A stretch of 64,000 nt of DNA, from the NCBI RefSeq assembly GCF_950295315.1, contig NC_080180.1, positions 64,117,411 through 64,181,410 of the forward strand, written 5' to 3'. The notes below the pieces were generated by a model, which made no database searches, was not told where the DNA came from, and saw nothing but the letters and a program-made list of their open reading frames with translations. Both the position numbers and the translations under genes were made by a program. This DNA comes from Erinaceus europaeus (Eukaryota > Chordata > Mammalia > Eulipotyphla > Erinaceidae). Of this stretch, positions 46,645-56,848 are shown one piece after another (positions within the stretch are counted from its first letter, which is position 1; the number at the start of each line of letters is the position of its first letter).

Positions 46645-48935
46645 GAAGCAACTGAGAAAGAGAACAGAAAGGGGGAAAGGGAGGACACACACGTTTGATA
46701 GGTAGACATCATTAATAAATATGTCTGAAACTTGGAATTTATATGAGTAATGATGGCTGGGAGATAGATTAAATTATTCCATGAGTAATTTTAATATCCA
46801 TGCTGTGTAGAAAGATCATAAGACTAAGAATAACATTTATTTTCATTTAGATTTTGCTCCATATCAGCTTGACCTAATTGACTAAGTCAGCATACTTACT
46901 AGGACACAATTTCTTCTCTGTAAGAATGGATGATCTGTACCGGTTTCCTGGTTTCGATGTTTTTTGTCACTATTTCTAAATATTAAGTAAGAGCTGACAT
47001 ATTGTATATGAATTTTGACCAAAGGAAAAAAGGACACTTACTTTTACGAGGAAGAAAACGTGTTCTCACTAATTTATTAATTTTTAAACTGAATTAAATG
47101 TATATGTAGCCTGAAGAGAAAGACATCAATTAAAGTTTTCTGAGACAAAGAGACCTCAACCAGGGTACTTACAACCAACGAAATGTTCAAGGCATTGCCG
47201 GAAAAGGTCAGAGAAGCTGGGCAGAGTTGTGCAAAGGTTTCTTGGCCTCAGCATGTGGCAAAGCTAAAGCAGAAACCATATCCAACAACTGCAAAGCCTT
47301 CATAGCAAAGACAGAGAGATGACACTGTGTACACTGTACTTAATGTGCAATCATGTGCTGACTTGTACAGCGGAAGCTCTCAATATTCTGCATCTTAGAA
47401 GAAAGTCCCAAGGTTACTTCTATTTTCTGTTTAAGATATGCTGACCTACCATTGCCATATATGACACCACAGAGCTTCAGGTCTGGCTGAGTGGTGAGAG
47501 ATGTGTCACCTGACCCACCCGCAGGCGGGCAGATGTGGGAAGAGTCTTGCTGATAGTCACACACTCAGTCACTCAGTGACATCCACATGAAGTCTGTGCC
47601 GTCTAGTAGGCCACCACCTGCCACATAGAACTATTCAAAAATTCATTGTAAATTAAATAAAACTATGATTTAAAAAAACATTCTTAGTCACTCTTTCCAC
47701 ATTTGATTTGGCAGATGTGGCTAACAGCAGCCATGTTGGGGGGAAAAAAAAAGGCAGAAAAGCCTCCAGATCCTCTTTGTGCCGAAAATTTATTTTTGAA
47801 TTGAGTCATTTAAAATAATTTGAGAAATTTGCTACAGATAGCAATTATTATGAAGTGATTTAATATTAAATGAGTGTATGTAAAATCATAGGCGAATGCT
47901 TCTTATAAAGTCAGTATTATATGATTCTAATGCAATGCTGTTGTTATAATTTATCAAATCCAAGTAGAATAGTGGACAAATGATACTAGGCTGCCCGCAT
48001 TCATAGTCTGTGTGCTTTTTATAGTGGGAGACTTGGAATACATATACATATATAAGTACATAATTTTTTTGTTTTTAATCCAGGCTTTTATTTTTTCTTT
48101 TGCAAATATTAATATAGGCAAATTTAATAGTTAAGGCTTTTAAAATATATATATTTTGAGAATACATTGCTACTTAGTGCACATATAAGTAACTATATAA
48201 AGTTTGAATGTTTAAATATAATATAGCTACAGAAATCTGTGTAACAATAATTTGTCAGATGGGATAAAGCACCCCATCTTTTACTTAAGCATTGTATTGA
48301 GTTCTATAAATAAAGGCAGGCTGTTTACACTGATGAAATATGTTAAGAAGAACCAACAGCAGACTTAATTATTAAATAGGAATGATGAGAAATAGATAAA
48401 AACTCCATAATGTGCTTTGGATGCAAGTTAAAAGAAATACAGACATATTCTGATAAACAAAATGCAGATGAATATCTGTTACATTTTTAATTTTAGTAAG
48501 TTTATGTCAACATATTTCAACACTAGATGTCAATATTTTAAATTCACAGACCAGCATTTGCTAAAAAATACTTTCATGATATTTTTATAACACTCAACAT
48601 CTACTGTTAGAAAATATAGTGAAACGTGCTGTTTGAGAAAGATAATTATTAAAATAGAACTTTTTCTCTCGAATTAAGTAATGGTATGCTTGGAATGTTC
48701 CTAGACACGAGCATGTGACCTCTGAAGTCTACAGAGTGATCATGTCACAAAGGTGATGTTTCAGAAGCAGCAATATCATCTGTGTTGTCGCTTGTGTCTT
48801 TATTCCTTCTCTATCAACCACAGTGACTTGTGTGGATAGTTCAGTAGCTTTCAGAGTAGCTACAGGCTCTGTACAGTAATCTAGTAGGAGATTACTAGGC
48901 CCATATCCTTCCTTGTTTCCTCTTGCTGGAAAGGG
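46645..48935. other. unique AT-rich sequence, no gene seen
   Basis: About 2.3 kb. No repeat or domain recognised. A short palindromic CCCGCAGGCGGG lies at 47518-47529. Confidence 0.55.
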
Positions 48936-48939
48936 AGCA

Positions 48940-49164
48940 CTTTCTGTTGTTGCAGTTATTGTTACTGTTTTGTTGGGCTTTCACTGCCCCGGGCCAGCTT
49001 TTTCAGATACAGAGAGACAGAGGGGAAGGGAGACACCGAGATGCATGGGATCGACCTTCCCGTGGTGCATCCCGTGAGTCCCCGTTCACTGGGGAAACTG
49101 ACGATCCTTCCTAGCCGACCGAATCCACATGGATCCCAGTCACTTTCAAAGCCAGCAACAAGCA
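48940..49164 (+). mobile_element. unclassified CpG-rich sequence joined to a LINE 3' end
   Basis: Contains TTGTTGTTGCAGTTATTGTT, GCCCCGGGCCAGC, AGAGAGACAGAGGGG and then a CpG-dense stretch (49035-49130). It looks like a partly reversed old SINE, or the body of a non-autonomous element, directly preceding the LINE terminus at 49165. The boundaries are uncertain. Confidence 0.35.
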
Positions 49165-49340
49165 GCTCCTGACAGCTTTCAACCTGACGCTGTGGACTGG
49201 CTACGGAAGAAGGGCAAACGCTAGAAGAAGAAGAAGGAGGAGGAGGAGGAGGAGGAGGAGGAGGAGGAGGAGGAGGAGGAGGAGAAGAAGAAGAAGAAGA
49301 AGAAGGAGAAGAAGAAGTAGAAGAAGAAGAAGAAGAAGGG
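49165..49340 (+). mobile_element. 3' terminus of the jockey/CR1-like LINE with expanded (AAG)n/(AGG)n tail
   Basis: 49165-49225 encodes, in frame, DSFQPDAVDWLRKKGKR followed by TAG. This matches the terminus of the larger minus-strand copy (53705-53765), which gives QPDAVDWLGKKGKR with CAG in place of the stop. The tail is AAG-rich and has expanded into (AGG)n and (AAG)n to about 49340. It is the shortest recognisable copy, and its upstream neighbour is unrelated to the RT domain. Confidence 0.75.
49217..49340. repeat. (AAG)n/(AGG)n trinucleotide tract
   Basis: Purine-only tract of AAG, AGG, then AAG units with one TAG. It derives from the tail of the LINE terminus. The Leu/Ser/Pro-rich minus-strand frames across it are repeat artefacts. 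Confidence 0.95.
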
Positions 49341-49344
49341 AGAC

Positions 49345-50055
49345 ACCACAGCGCTTCAGCTGCCACAGTGCCTTATGGGCCAGCCCAGGGTGGGGGGGAC
49401 GCACGGAGGGGTGGGGGGCCGTGTTTCTAGCTGTTCTTTGCATTCCTGACTTGTGCTTTCATCAGGTGGGAAGGGCACGCCTTGCTCTCTGTCTAGCCAA
49501 CATAACAGTAACTCCTCCACAAAGAAAACCGACAGGAACACTTCCCTTGTTTTGCATTGCTACCCTACATCTGCTTCAGAACTGCTAACCCTGCGACGTG
49601 TATATATGAATAAATGGAAGGAAATTGTTAGTTTATTTATTGTGTGCACATTCATTCCTGTAGTCTAGCAGATAAATTTCACATTAAAGTTTTTTTTTCT
49701 GGATCAAAAGATGCCTCTAGGGACACAACTCAGATAGATCTTTCTTATAGCTTTCAGTATGATAGGCAGAAATAGAAAGCTAATGGAATTAATTGGCACG
49801 CTAACAGCTGAGATCCTGATGTGTAGAACCAATGTTCTTGCCGAGATAGGCACTTGCTGGTGTCTTGTATCCTCATTGTGAGTCTCAGTTGCAAACATTT
49901 TTTTTTCATCTAAACAATTTTTGACACACGGAAGATTCATTTTTTTCAGTTTCAACTCAGAATTTTATAGGCAGTGAGTTAATTCACAGAAATTTTAGGA
50001 CCGGGGCTTATGTCACATATAGACATTCTATTTCACTTAGAATTTTTTTTTAGTA
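49345..50055. other. unique sequence, no gene seen
   Basis: No repeat or domain recognised. The first 60 bp are G-rich. Confidence 0.5.
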
Positions 50056-50059
50056 CCTG

Positions 50060-50110
50060 CACAATTCCACCATTCCCTGTATATCATTTTTACCACTTCA
50101 GTGCTTCAGT

Positions 50111-50145
<35 letters not shown>

Positions 50146-50285
50146 GAAGAGGCACCACAGCACTTCTCGGGCACTTGTAAATCTTCTCTTGTGTGTGGAG
50201 CTTGCATGTGGTGTCAGGGACTTAAACTAGGGTCTTCACGGTAAAGTGTATGCTCCCCTGGGTGGCCTGTCTGCCAGCCTCTTAA
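50060..50285 (-). mobile_element. Old SINE, minus orientation, with (AG)n
   Basis: (AG)n at 50113-50142, then GGAAGAGGCACCACAGCAC, TGTGTGTGGAGCTTGCATG, GGGACTTAAACTAGGGTC and GGGTGGCCTGTCTGCCAGCC. Typical of an old reversed SINE. Confidence 0.65.
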
Positions 50286-50589
50286 CACTGTCCTTGGCTG
50301 TTGTTATTGTTTGAAGAGACAGAGAAACAAGGAGGAAGAAGAGAGAGAATGAAGGAATCCAACTCCAGAACCAAAGCTCTCTACAGTGCAGTGGAGGACA
50401 GGCTCCAACTTGGTTAAGCATACAGCAGTGGACCATCCAAGGTGGGCACTTAAGATCCCAGATTCAAGGACATTCAAAACACTAAAATTTAAGATCTTGG
50501 CGGTCCTGCTAGAGCATAGTATTCAATTCCCAGCACTGCAATATGCCAGATATTTTCCTCTCCCCCTCTCCTCCCCCCCCACACATGTC

Positions 50590-50800
50590 TGGTCATGTGC
50601 ATGTGGTACTATGCACAAGCACCCTGGTTCATATCCCTAGTCAGTACCTGCAGAGGAGAAGTTCAATGAGCAGTGGAACAGTACTGCCAGTGGTATCTTT
50701 CACCTCTGTTTTTTTTTTCTTCCCTTCTTTTCTCTCTCTCCTTCTCTGTCTCTATCTCTCACCCTCTATCAAGGAAAAGGAAAATACAGTAACCGCCAGA
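50590..50800 (+). mobile_element. Old SINE
   Basis: CATGTGGTACTATGCACAAG, CCTGGTTCATATCCC at the box-B position, ACCTGCAGAGGAGAAGTTC, GAGCAGTGGAACAGTACTGC, CT-rich tail and ATCAAGGAAAAGGAAAATAC. Confidence 0.7.
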
Positions 50801-50809
50801 AAAGGGTGA

Positions 50810-51590
50810 TGACAGTGCAGACACAGGGCGCTGGAGTTCTCATTACTTAATATAAACTCACGTGGTAGCAGATGCTTCCTTACCTAACACTATAAGCAAT
50901 TCTATGTTGTAAATCATGATTTGAACGTAACTGGAGGATTTGAGCTCATTTGTGAAGACAGGACACCACACCTTTGGAGCGAATCTGACCATCGTGCTCC
51001 CTCTGTCCGTGCTTGCTTCACACTGGCCATGACTTCCCTCCTGGCTGCCTCTGAGAACTGCCCAGTGCTAAGTGAGGTGGGTTAGGGGAGATGGAGCAAC
51101 ATGGATTTGCATTCTGAAATGTTATCTTGCTAACTAATAAATCTAACCTTTCCAGGCAGATGTATGGAGGTAGGGGGACTAATTGATCATGTTGGCACCG
51201 AGGTGTTGTTCATTCTGCAAAGGCCACGTTAATTCAAATTGATGTGATTCAGATTAACCGTAATCAGCTTCTACACAGCCTGTGATTCCGTTACAGGATA
51301 CACAGCAATTAGGCTTCCCCGTCTTTATTTTTCTTATGATGCCTTTTGAAAGGGTTTCTTTTAATTTTATTTGGGTGCAAAAAAAAGTTAGTAATAACTT
51401 TTCATTTACATATAGTCTTGTTATCATCAGTGGTCTCAAGAATGACTTTTGGCTTGTTTTCTTTACTCTAGAAATATCACATTGCTTGTATTTCTGTGAC
51501 CGGCATTAACCTTACATGATAGAGTGCTTTCAGGGGTGACAAGCAAGCAGATGCATGTACTCACCTTTAGCTTCTGTTAAACCAAGCCCA
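50810..51590. other. unique sequence, no gene seen
   Basis: No repeat or domain recognised. Confidence 0.55.
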
Positions 51591-51594
51591 CTCG

Positions 51595-51830
51595 GGGCCA
51601 AGAGGTGGCAAACCTAATAGAGTGAACACATAACCCATCTGAGGACCCAGGTTCAAGGCTCTGGTCCCCATCTACAACAGGAAAGCCTCATGAGCAGAGG
51701 AACAGTGCTGCAGGCCTCTCTCTTTCTCTCTTTTCCTAGTTTTATATGTCTCTGTCAGAAAAAGATAAAAATGGTCATCAGGAGTTGTATATTAGTCAAA
51801 CAGTCAGTCACCAAACCCCAGCAAAGGAAA
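51595..51830 (+). mobile_element. tRNA-derived SINE, long form
   Basis: GGGGCCAAGAGGTGGCAAAC head, CCCAGGTTCAAGGCTCTGG, ACAGGAAAGCCTCATGAGC, AGTGCTGCAGGCCTCTCTC, then the 3' module AATGGTCATCAGGAGTTG and ACCAAACCCCAGCAA. Confidence 0.8.
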
Positions 51831-51884
51831 GAAACAAAATGCACTATATTTAGGAAGTCAGGTAATTAATGTATAACTTTAAAT

Positions 51885-51886
<2 letters not shown>

Positions 51887-51932
<46 letters not shown>
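51887..51932. repeat. (GT)n microsatellite
   Basis: Uninterrupted GT run of about 23 units. Confidence 0.95.
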
Positions 51933-51934
<2 letters not shown>

Positions 51935-51935
<1 letters not shown>

Positions 51936-52650
51936 TGAATCTGGCTTTGAAGACCCAAAGAGTGACTGGAATATAAGGTATATTATCATTAAGAAGTATG
52001 GCTACTTTCATTCCATATTTTACTTAACTTTTTAAATATTGATTTCATTAGATAGGAAAAATGCAGGGCATCACTCTGTAGTGCTGGGGGTTGATTGGGA
52101 TTCCATCAGAATTTTATGATTATTATGTAAATATCACAGCATGCAGGCCATTCATTTTTATTTCATTTAATATGCTTTTTTTCAACATGGTTGAAAACTT
52201 GAAAATTAACACTAATAGTTTAATGTGTTTTTTTTTTTTTGGCAAAGTACTGTTTAGTTTTGTAAGCTAATTCAGTGATGTAACTTCCTGTTTTAAGAGT
52301 CATAGCACAATAGTCTGTTCTTCATACTTTAATTTGTTCTGTGGACCCTGCTAAGAAGAGAGAGAAGAAGTCATGGGTAGAATGTGCAACCTGAGTGAGA
52401 AAGAGTGATGTTTGTGTTGCAGTGCATGGGAGTTCCTGGTGCAATTAGATATGGTCTTGGGGTGACGGTATTCACAGATGGACAAAGAACTCTGGGAGTT
52501 CTCCCACAAGGACACTGCAGTGAGGGAGGCTGAGGAGGGAGCTGTGGTAGGCACAGAGCAGGGAGTCTGACTGGAGAGAGAGCCAGTTGTGAACATCCAC
52601 CTTGTGAAGACAACAGACACTCTCTGTTCGGGGGAGAATCAGCTTGAAGG
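51935..52650. other. unique sequence with old repeat traces
   Basis: A T-rich region with GATAGGAAAAATGCAGGGCATC near 52050 may be an old reversed SINE. The 133-codon minus frame (52371-52772) has no recognisable domain and overlaps the L1 remnant. Confidence 0.45.
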
Positions 52651-52654
52651 ACTC

Positions 52655-53560
52655 TGCTAGGGGGTATTGTAAAGTGGAGCAGCCAGTGTGGAAACCAGTA
52701 GGAAAATCTACCAAAAGAATTTAAAATTGACCTTCCATGCCTGGTGTTGAGAGCTGTCTGAAGAACACACACACATCTGAAGAGCTATCTTCCCAACTCC
52801 GTTCATCTCAGCACTCTATGAAACAGTCAAGACATGGAAACAACCCAGGTGCCCAGCCACAGAGGAGTGGATGAAGATGTAGGCCTCTTCATACAATGGT
52901 ATATGAGGCAGCTGTTAAAGACAGATGACGGGAACAGGAGAGACCCTAGGCATGTGCAAAGGTCAAGGTTGAGCCCCCTTCTTCACATGAGATGCCAAGC
53001 GCAGAGCAGAGCAGGCTCTATGGTGTCTCTCCTTCTTTCCCTTTATTTCTATCTACCTCTATTTTAAATAATAATAAAGAATGTCTTGTGGAAGCTGTGC
53101 TGACATGTAAGTATGTAGTTTAAGCATGCCAATAAATATAGACATATATAAAATATATAAAGTCTTATTTTTTGCTACAATATGGGCAGAACTGGAAGGG
53201 GTCCTGCAGGATGAAACATGCCACCAGGAGAAAGATTCGACCTAAGTAAGCTCACTTCCACAGGGAATGCAAAGAAGCAAAGCAAAGGGACAGATAAAAG
53301 AATAACAAACTGACCCTGAGACTCCCGTGAAGACCGAGGTCACAGTGGGTGGCTGGGGGAGGGAGGAGATATCTGGATGGCAAGGAAGGGAGATGCATGG
53401 GTATCTTGGTGGTGGGCACGGCGTGGCAGCACCTAATCTGGGGGCAGGTGACACTGTACATTGCAAACATACACAGTCTTGCAAAACAAAGCACCTCAGT
53501 TTTAAGAGAATCTGAACATGAAATCAACAGTCACAAAAACGAGAGTCTGAGTCTCTGAGT
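52655..53560 (+). mobile_element. Old L1 ORF2 tail and 3' end, interrupted by a SINE
   Basis: 52655-52945 matches the L1 ORF2 end region (GTGGAGCAGCCAGTGTGGAA, ACATGGAAACAACCCAGGTG, GAGTGGATGAAGATG). 53160-53560 continues it (GCAGAACTGGAAGGGGTCCT, CCACCAGGAGAAAGA, then the 3' end). A SINE splits it at about 52945-53090. All frames are broken, so this is an old copy. Confidence 0.75.
52945..53090 (+). mobile_element. Old SINE inside L1 remnant
   Basis: AGGTCAAGGTTGAGCCCCC at the box-B position, CAGAGCAGGCTCTATGGTG, TCTCTCCTTCTTTCCC and AATAATAATAAAG tail. Confidence 0.6.
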
Positions 53561-53686
53561 TAACCCCCAAGTAGGAATCTAGAAATGGAAGAAGGAAATG
53601 TGATAGTATGTGTATACTGGCTGGGAGCAGGAAGAAGCCACTGTTTCCTTCAAGTCCTCACACTTCTCCTGTCTACTGTAGTGCCT

Positions 53687-54752
53687 TCTTCCCCTCCCCC
53701 TTCTTCTTCTGGCGTTTGCCCTTCTTCCCTAGCCAGTCAACAGCGTCAGGTTGAGCCTGATGTCAAGTTTCGAGACCTCCTTTGAATCTGGAGAGGTGGC
53801 AGTCGTTGACTATGTGGGTCATAGTCTGTCTGGAGCCGCAGGGGCAGTTCGGGTCATCTCTGGCTCCCCAGCGATGGAACATAGCGGCGCACCGGCCATG
53901 GCCTGTTGGATAGCGATTGAGGAGGGCCCGATCATAACGTGCCAGGTCAAAGCCGGGTTGACGCTCGCAGGGGTCTGTGATGAGGTGTTTGTTCTTTACC
54001 TCAGCTGACTGCCAACTCTGTTTCCAAGAGTCTGGAACAGAGAAGTTCAGTGTAGGCATAGGGGACCAGATTGGGTGACGAGACGTCAAGCGTTGGACAG
54101 GGTGGGCGAAGATCTCTGCGTATATTGGCAGGTCCGGTCGAGCGTAGACGTGGGAAATGAACTTAGATGATGCCGCATCCCGACGAATATCTGGTGGGGC
54201 GATGTTGCTAAGAACTGGCAGCCATGGAACCGGGGTGGAACTGATGGTTCCAGAAATGATCCTCATGGAGGAATATAATTTGCAATCGACCAAGTGGACA
54301 TGGGGGCTACGGAACCATCCTGGGGCACAGTATTCTGCAGTGGAATAGCATAATGCCAGAGATGATGATCGTAGTGTGGAAGTGCTCGCACCCCATGAGG
54401 AGCTGGCCAGTCTTGCAATGATGTGATTCCTCGCGCCCACCTTTGCTGCAGTTTTTATGAGATGGTCGTGAAATGACAGGGTGCGATCGAGAGTAACGCC
54501 AAGATAGACTGGCTGGGCTTCATGCTGGATTCTCGTATCGCCAAGCTGCACATTAAGCTCACGTGAGGCCGAGGCATGGTGTAGATGGAAAACAGATGAT
54601 ACCGTTTTTGCAGTGCTAGGGATTAGTCGCCATTTTTTACAGTAATCAGATATCAGAGACATGTCTTTCGTGAGTGTTTCCTCGAGGATGTCGAACTTTG
54701 ATGCCTGAGTTGCACAGCAGATGTCATCGGCGTAGATGAAGTCTCCCCATCA
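53687..54752 (-). mobile_element. 5'-truncated jockey/CR1-like (non-L1) LINE with (AAG)n tail
   Basis: On the minus strand this runs from the RT catalytic box (54740-54723) through the end of the ORF near 53709 to an AAG-rich 3' tail (53711-53687), not poly(A). CpG density is extreme for the region: I counted about 50 in 53761-54780. The outer flank at 53560-53686 is the old L1 remnant, so the LINE probably inserted in or beside it. The 5' limit is uncertain: the in-frame sequence just upstream contains a possible degraded PQGSVLS-like stretch with a stop at 54752-54750. LINEs of this kind are not typical of placental genomes; the clade assignment is from remembered protein similarity. Confidence 0.82.
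53763..54749 (-). pseudogene. Reverse transcriptase C-terminal half of the non-L1 LINE
   Basis: About 328 codons are open, with no native start; the first Met (54662) is internal. Counting from 54749: FIYADDI at residues 4-10 is the RT catalytic box, with the two metal-binding Asp. CKKWRLIPSTAKT at about 37-49 fits the following RT box (W...K). YLGVTLDRTLSF from residue 82 is the LG primer-grip-like box. ALCYSTAEYCAPGW and MRIISGTISSTPVPWLPVLS are thumb/connection motifs familiar from jockey/CR1-type ORF2 proteins. A C-terminal CPCG...H...C (about 302-317) resembles their Cys/His finger. The frame closes at TGA (53765-53763), yet the next codons still read HQAQPDAVDWLGKKGKR, so this stop is probably a mutation near the true terminus. 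The N-terminal endonuclease is missing, so it cannot move on its own. Confidence 0.85.
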
Positions 54753-54754
54753 GC

Positions 54755-55195
54755 TCTGTCGAGGATAGGCACAAGATAGAACTCGTTGTGCAGCAAGCCA
54801 GAAACAATGATCCCCCAACTTGGCCTCCAGTTCTGCTTCCATTGGGCAAAACTACAGTGTTCAGAGGAGAGTGATCCTCCAGTGCTGTGTGCCAGCCAGG
54901 CTTCCTCATCGCTGTGTGTCCCTCTAGCTTTGCAGCCATCTAACATGCTGGCTTCTAGATCATAGGCGTCACCCAAGGGCAAGGGACGGAAGGGTGAGTG
55001 CTCTCCTGATCTCCATAGGCTAGAACCCAAGTTAATTGTTAGATAGCATTCATCTTTTCTTACCTCTGTCTGTAGTGTGTTTTCTTCTTTAAAGCTACTT
55101 AGTTCTGCACCCTCTTTTTTCAGTATTTGCCTTTCCACAGTGCCAATCTTCATTGTAACCGTTAGACTTTTAATTAAAGGAGAAAATAGCATATC
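54755..55195 (-). other. sequence upstream of the LINE, 179-codon frame unrecognised
   Basis: A 179-codon frame (54653-55192) overlaps the LINE's RT box in another phase. Its N-terminal part (charged, IGTVERQILKKEGAELSSFK) matches nothing I recognise and may be chance. It is unclear how much of this stretch belongs to the LINE. Confidence 0.35.
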
Positions 55196-55199
55196 AGGT

Positions 55200-55800
55200 C
55201 AAAATTTCTACAATTAATTGCATGTGCCAAACTGCTCAAAAGTGTACATAGTACAGTCAGCAAACAAACATGAAAATTAATTATAAAAACAAGTGCAGTC
55301 AGATCCAATTAAATTATATTCTACTTAAGATCTGGAGTCAAGGCTATTAGGAGTATTCAGAAATCAACACAAATAAATCTGTTATAATCACATGAAAAGA
55401 ACTTAGACAGCAGAGAGAGAAATAATATTGGACACAAGTGTGTGAGCTAGGAGGAGAGTCAATTCAGGATCCAGCTTGACTTTCTGAAACAAACTAAATT
55501 TTAGTTCTCCTTTTCTTAAGTAATATGCAGTTTATGAGCCAAATTTTGCATGGAATGTTGTTATTAAGGTAGGGGATTACAAGCAAACACTAATGATTCA
55601 GATAGATTCTTCTATTAAGTCTTTTTCAATACCTTTCAGATAATTAGATTATTTTCAAGGCTAAATCTCCTAGTGACGTCTGTGTTGAGTTGGTTGACAA
55701 GAGCATCCACTGTACCATAGTAGTTTGAAACACAAATAATATGCATAATTATAAAGGCACACTATGAAAGAACTTTCTGCAGTGATGGAAATACTTAGTA
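55200..55800. other. unique AT-rich sequence, no gene seen
   Basis: CpG-poor, in contrast to the adjoining LINE. No repeat recognised. Confidence 0.55.
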
Positions 55801-55802
55801 GG

Positions 55803-56032
55803 TGCAAGGGGTGGTACACCTGATTGAGCCCATACATTACCATGCATGAGAATCTGGGTTCAAACCCCTGGTCCTCACCTGCAGGTGGAAAGTTTCCTGA
55901 GCGATGATGATGCAGGAAGCTTCCCTTCTCTATCCCCTGCCCTCTAAATTTCTCTCTGTCCTCTCAAATCAAAGAAAGAAAAAATGGCCACCAGGACCAA
56001 TGAGTCCAAGCAATAACCCTAGCGGCAATTTA
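55803..56032 (+). mobile_element. tRNA-derived SINE, long form
   Basis: GGGGTGGTACACCTGATTGAG head, GGGTTCAAACCCCTGGTCC, TCACCTGCAGGTGG, degraded core, TTTCTCTCTGTCCTCTC, the 3' module AATGGCCACCAGGACCAATG and CAAGCAATAACCCTAGCGGC. Confidence 0.85.
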
Positions 56033-56124
56033 AAAGAGAAACAAAAAGAAATAGTTTTCATCTGCATTGTTCAATGTAAGAATAATAAACACATGAGTGT
56101 TGAGCACTTAAAATGTGACTCCTG

Positions 56125-56680
56125 AGACCCCTCACAGGATGGAAGAGGATCTTTACATGCCCATAGATAAGAGGTTAATAACCAAAATATATAAAGAGCT
56201 TACCAAACTCAACAACAAGAAAACAAATGACCCCATCCAAAAATGGGGAGAGGACATGGACAGAATATTCACCACAAAAGAGATCCAAAAGGTGGAGAAA
56301 CATTAGAAAAAATGTCCCAACTCTCTGTCAGAAAAATGCAAATAAAGACGAGATACCACTTCACTTCTGTGAGAATGTCATATATCAGAAAAGGTAACAG
56401 CAGCAACAAATGCTGGAGAGGGTGTGGGGTCAAAGGAACCCTCCTGCACTGCTGGTGGGAATGTAAATAGGTCCAACCCCTGTGGAGAACAGTGTGGAGA
56501 ACTCTCAGAAGGCTAGAAATGGACCTACCCTATGACCCTGCAATTCCTCTCCTAGGGATAGATCCTAAGGAACCCAACACATCCATCCAAAATGAGCTGT
56601 GTACATCTATGTTCATAGCAGCACAATTCGTAATAGCCAAAACCTGGAAGTAACCCAGGTGTCCAACCCCAGATGGACTG
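56125..56680 (+). mobile_element. L1 ORF2 C-terminal fragment
   Basis: Continuous L1 ORF2 similarity: AACCAAAATATATAAAGAGC, CCATCCAAAAATGGGGAGAG, AATGCAAATAAAGACGAG, TGCTGGAGAGGGTGTGGGG, CACTGCTGGTGGGAATGTAA, AATTCCTCTCCTAGGGATAG, TTCATAGCAGCACAATTCG, ending at CCCAGATGGACTGG. Frames are broken by several changes. It stops abruptly before the ORF2 end, against a reversed SINE head. Confidence 0.92.
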
Positions 56681-56753
56681 GAACTAGGACCCTTGAGCAG
56701 GTCCTTGCTCTTTGCGCCACGTGGGCTTAACCCGCTGTGCTACCGCATGCCCC
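56681..56753 (-). mobile_element. SINE head fragment, minus orientation
   Basis: Reversed SINE truncated to its tRNA-like head: AGGTCCTTGCTCTTTGCGCC, ACGTGGGCTTAACCCGCTG, TGCTACCGC. It begins exactly where the L1 fragment ends, with no core or tail. Confidence 0.8.
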
Positions 56754-56848
56754 CTGTCGTTTCAGTACTAATAAGGCATATTGTGGGATACTGTTCTAAG
56801 AATTGTATAGGAAACCTCATAAAGTCTACCAATGAAAATAGAGACATG

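Noticed and set aside
46362..46712. Frames of Cys-Val, Arg-Glu or His-Thr runs over the TG/AG repeat
   Set aside because: Pure products of dinucleotide repeat translation.
49201..49443. Leu-rich and Ser/Pro-rich minus-strand frames at 48962-49443
   Set aside because: Encoded by the (AAG)n/(AGG)n tract read in reverse; repeat artefacts with no real protein.
53742..54008. Plus-strand 85-codon frame at 53751-54008 across the LINE
   Set aside because: It is the antisense of the RT frame. The minus-strand frame carries the RT motifs, and this one has none.
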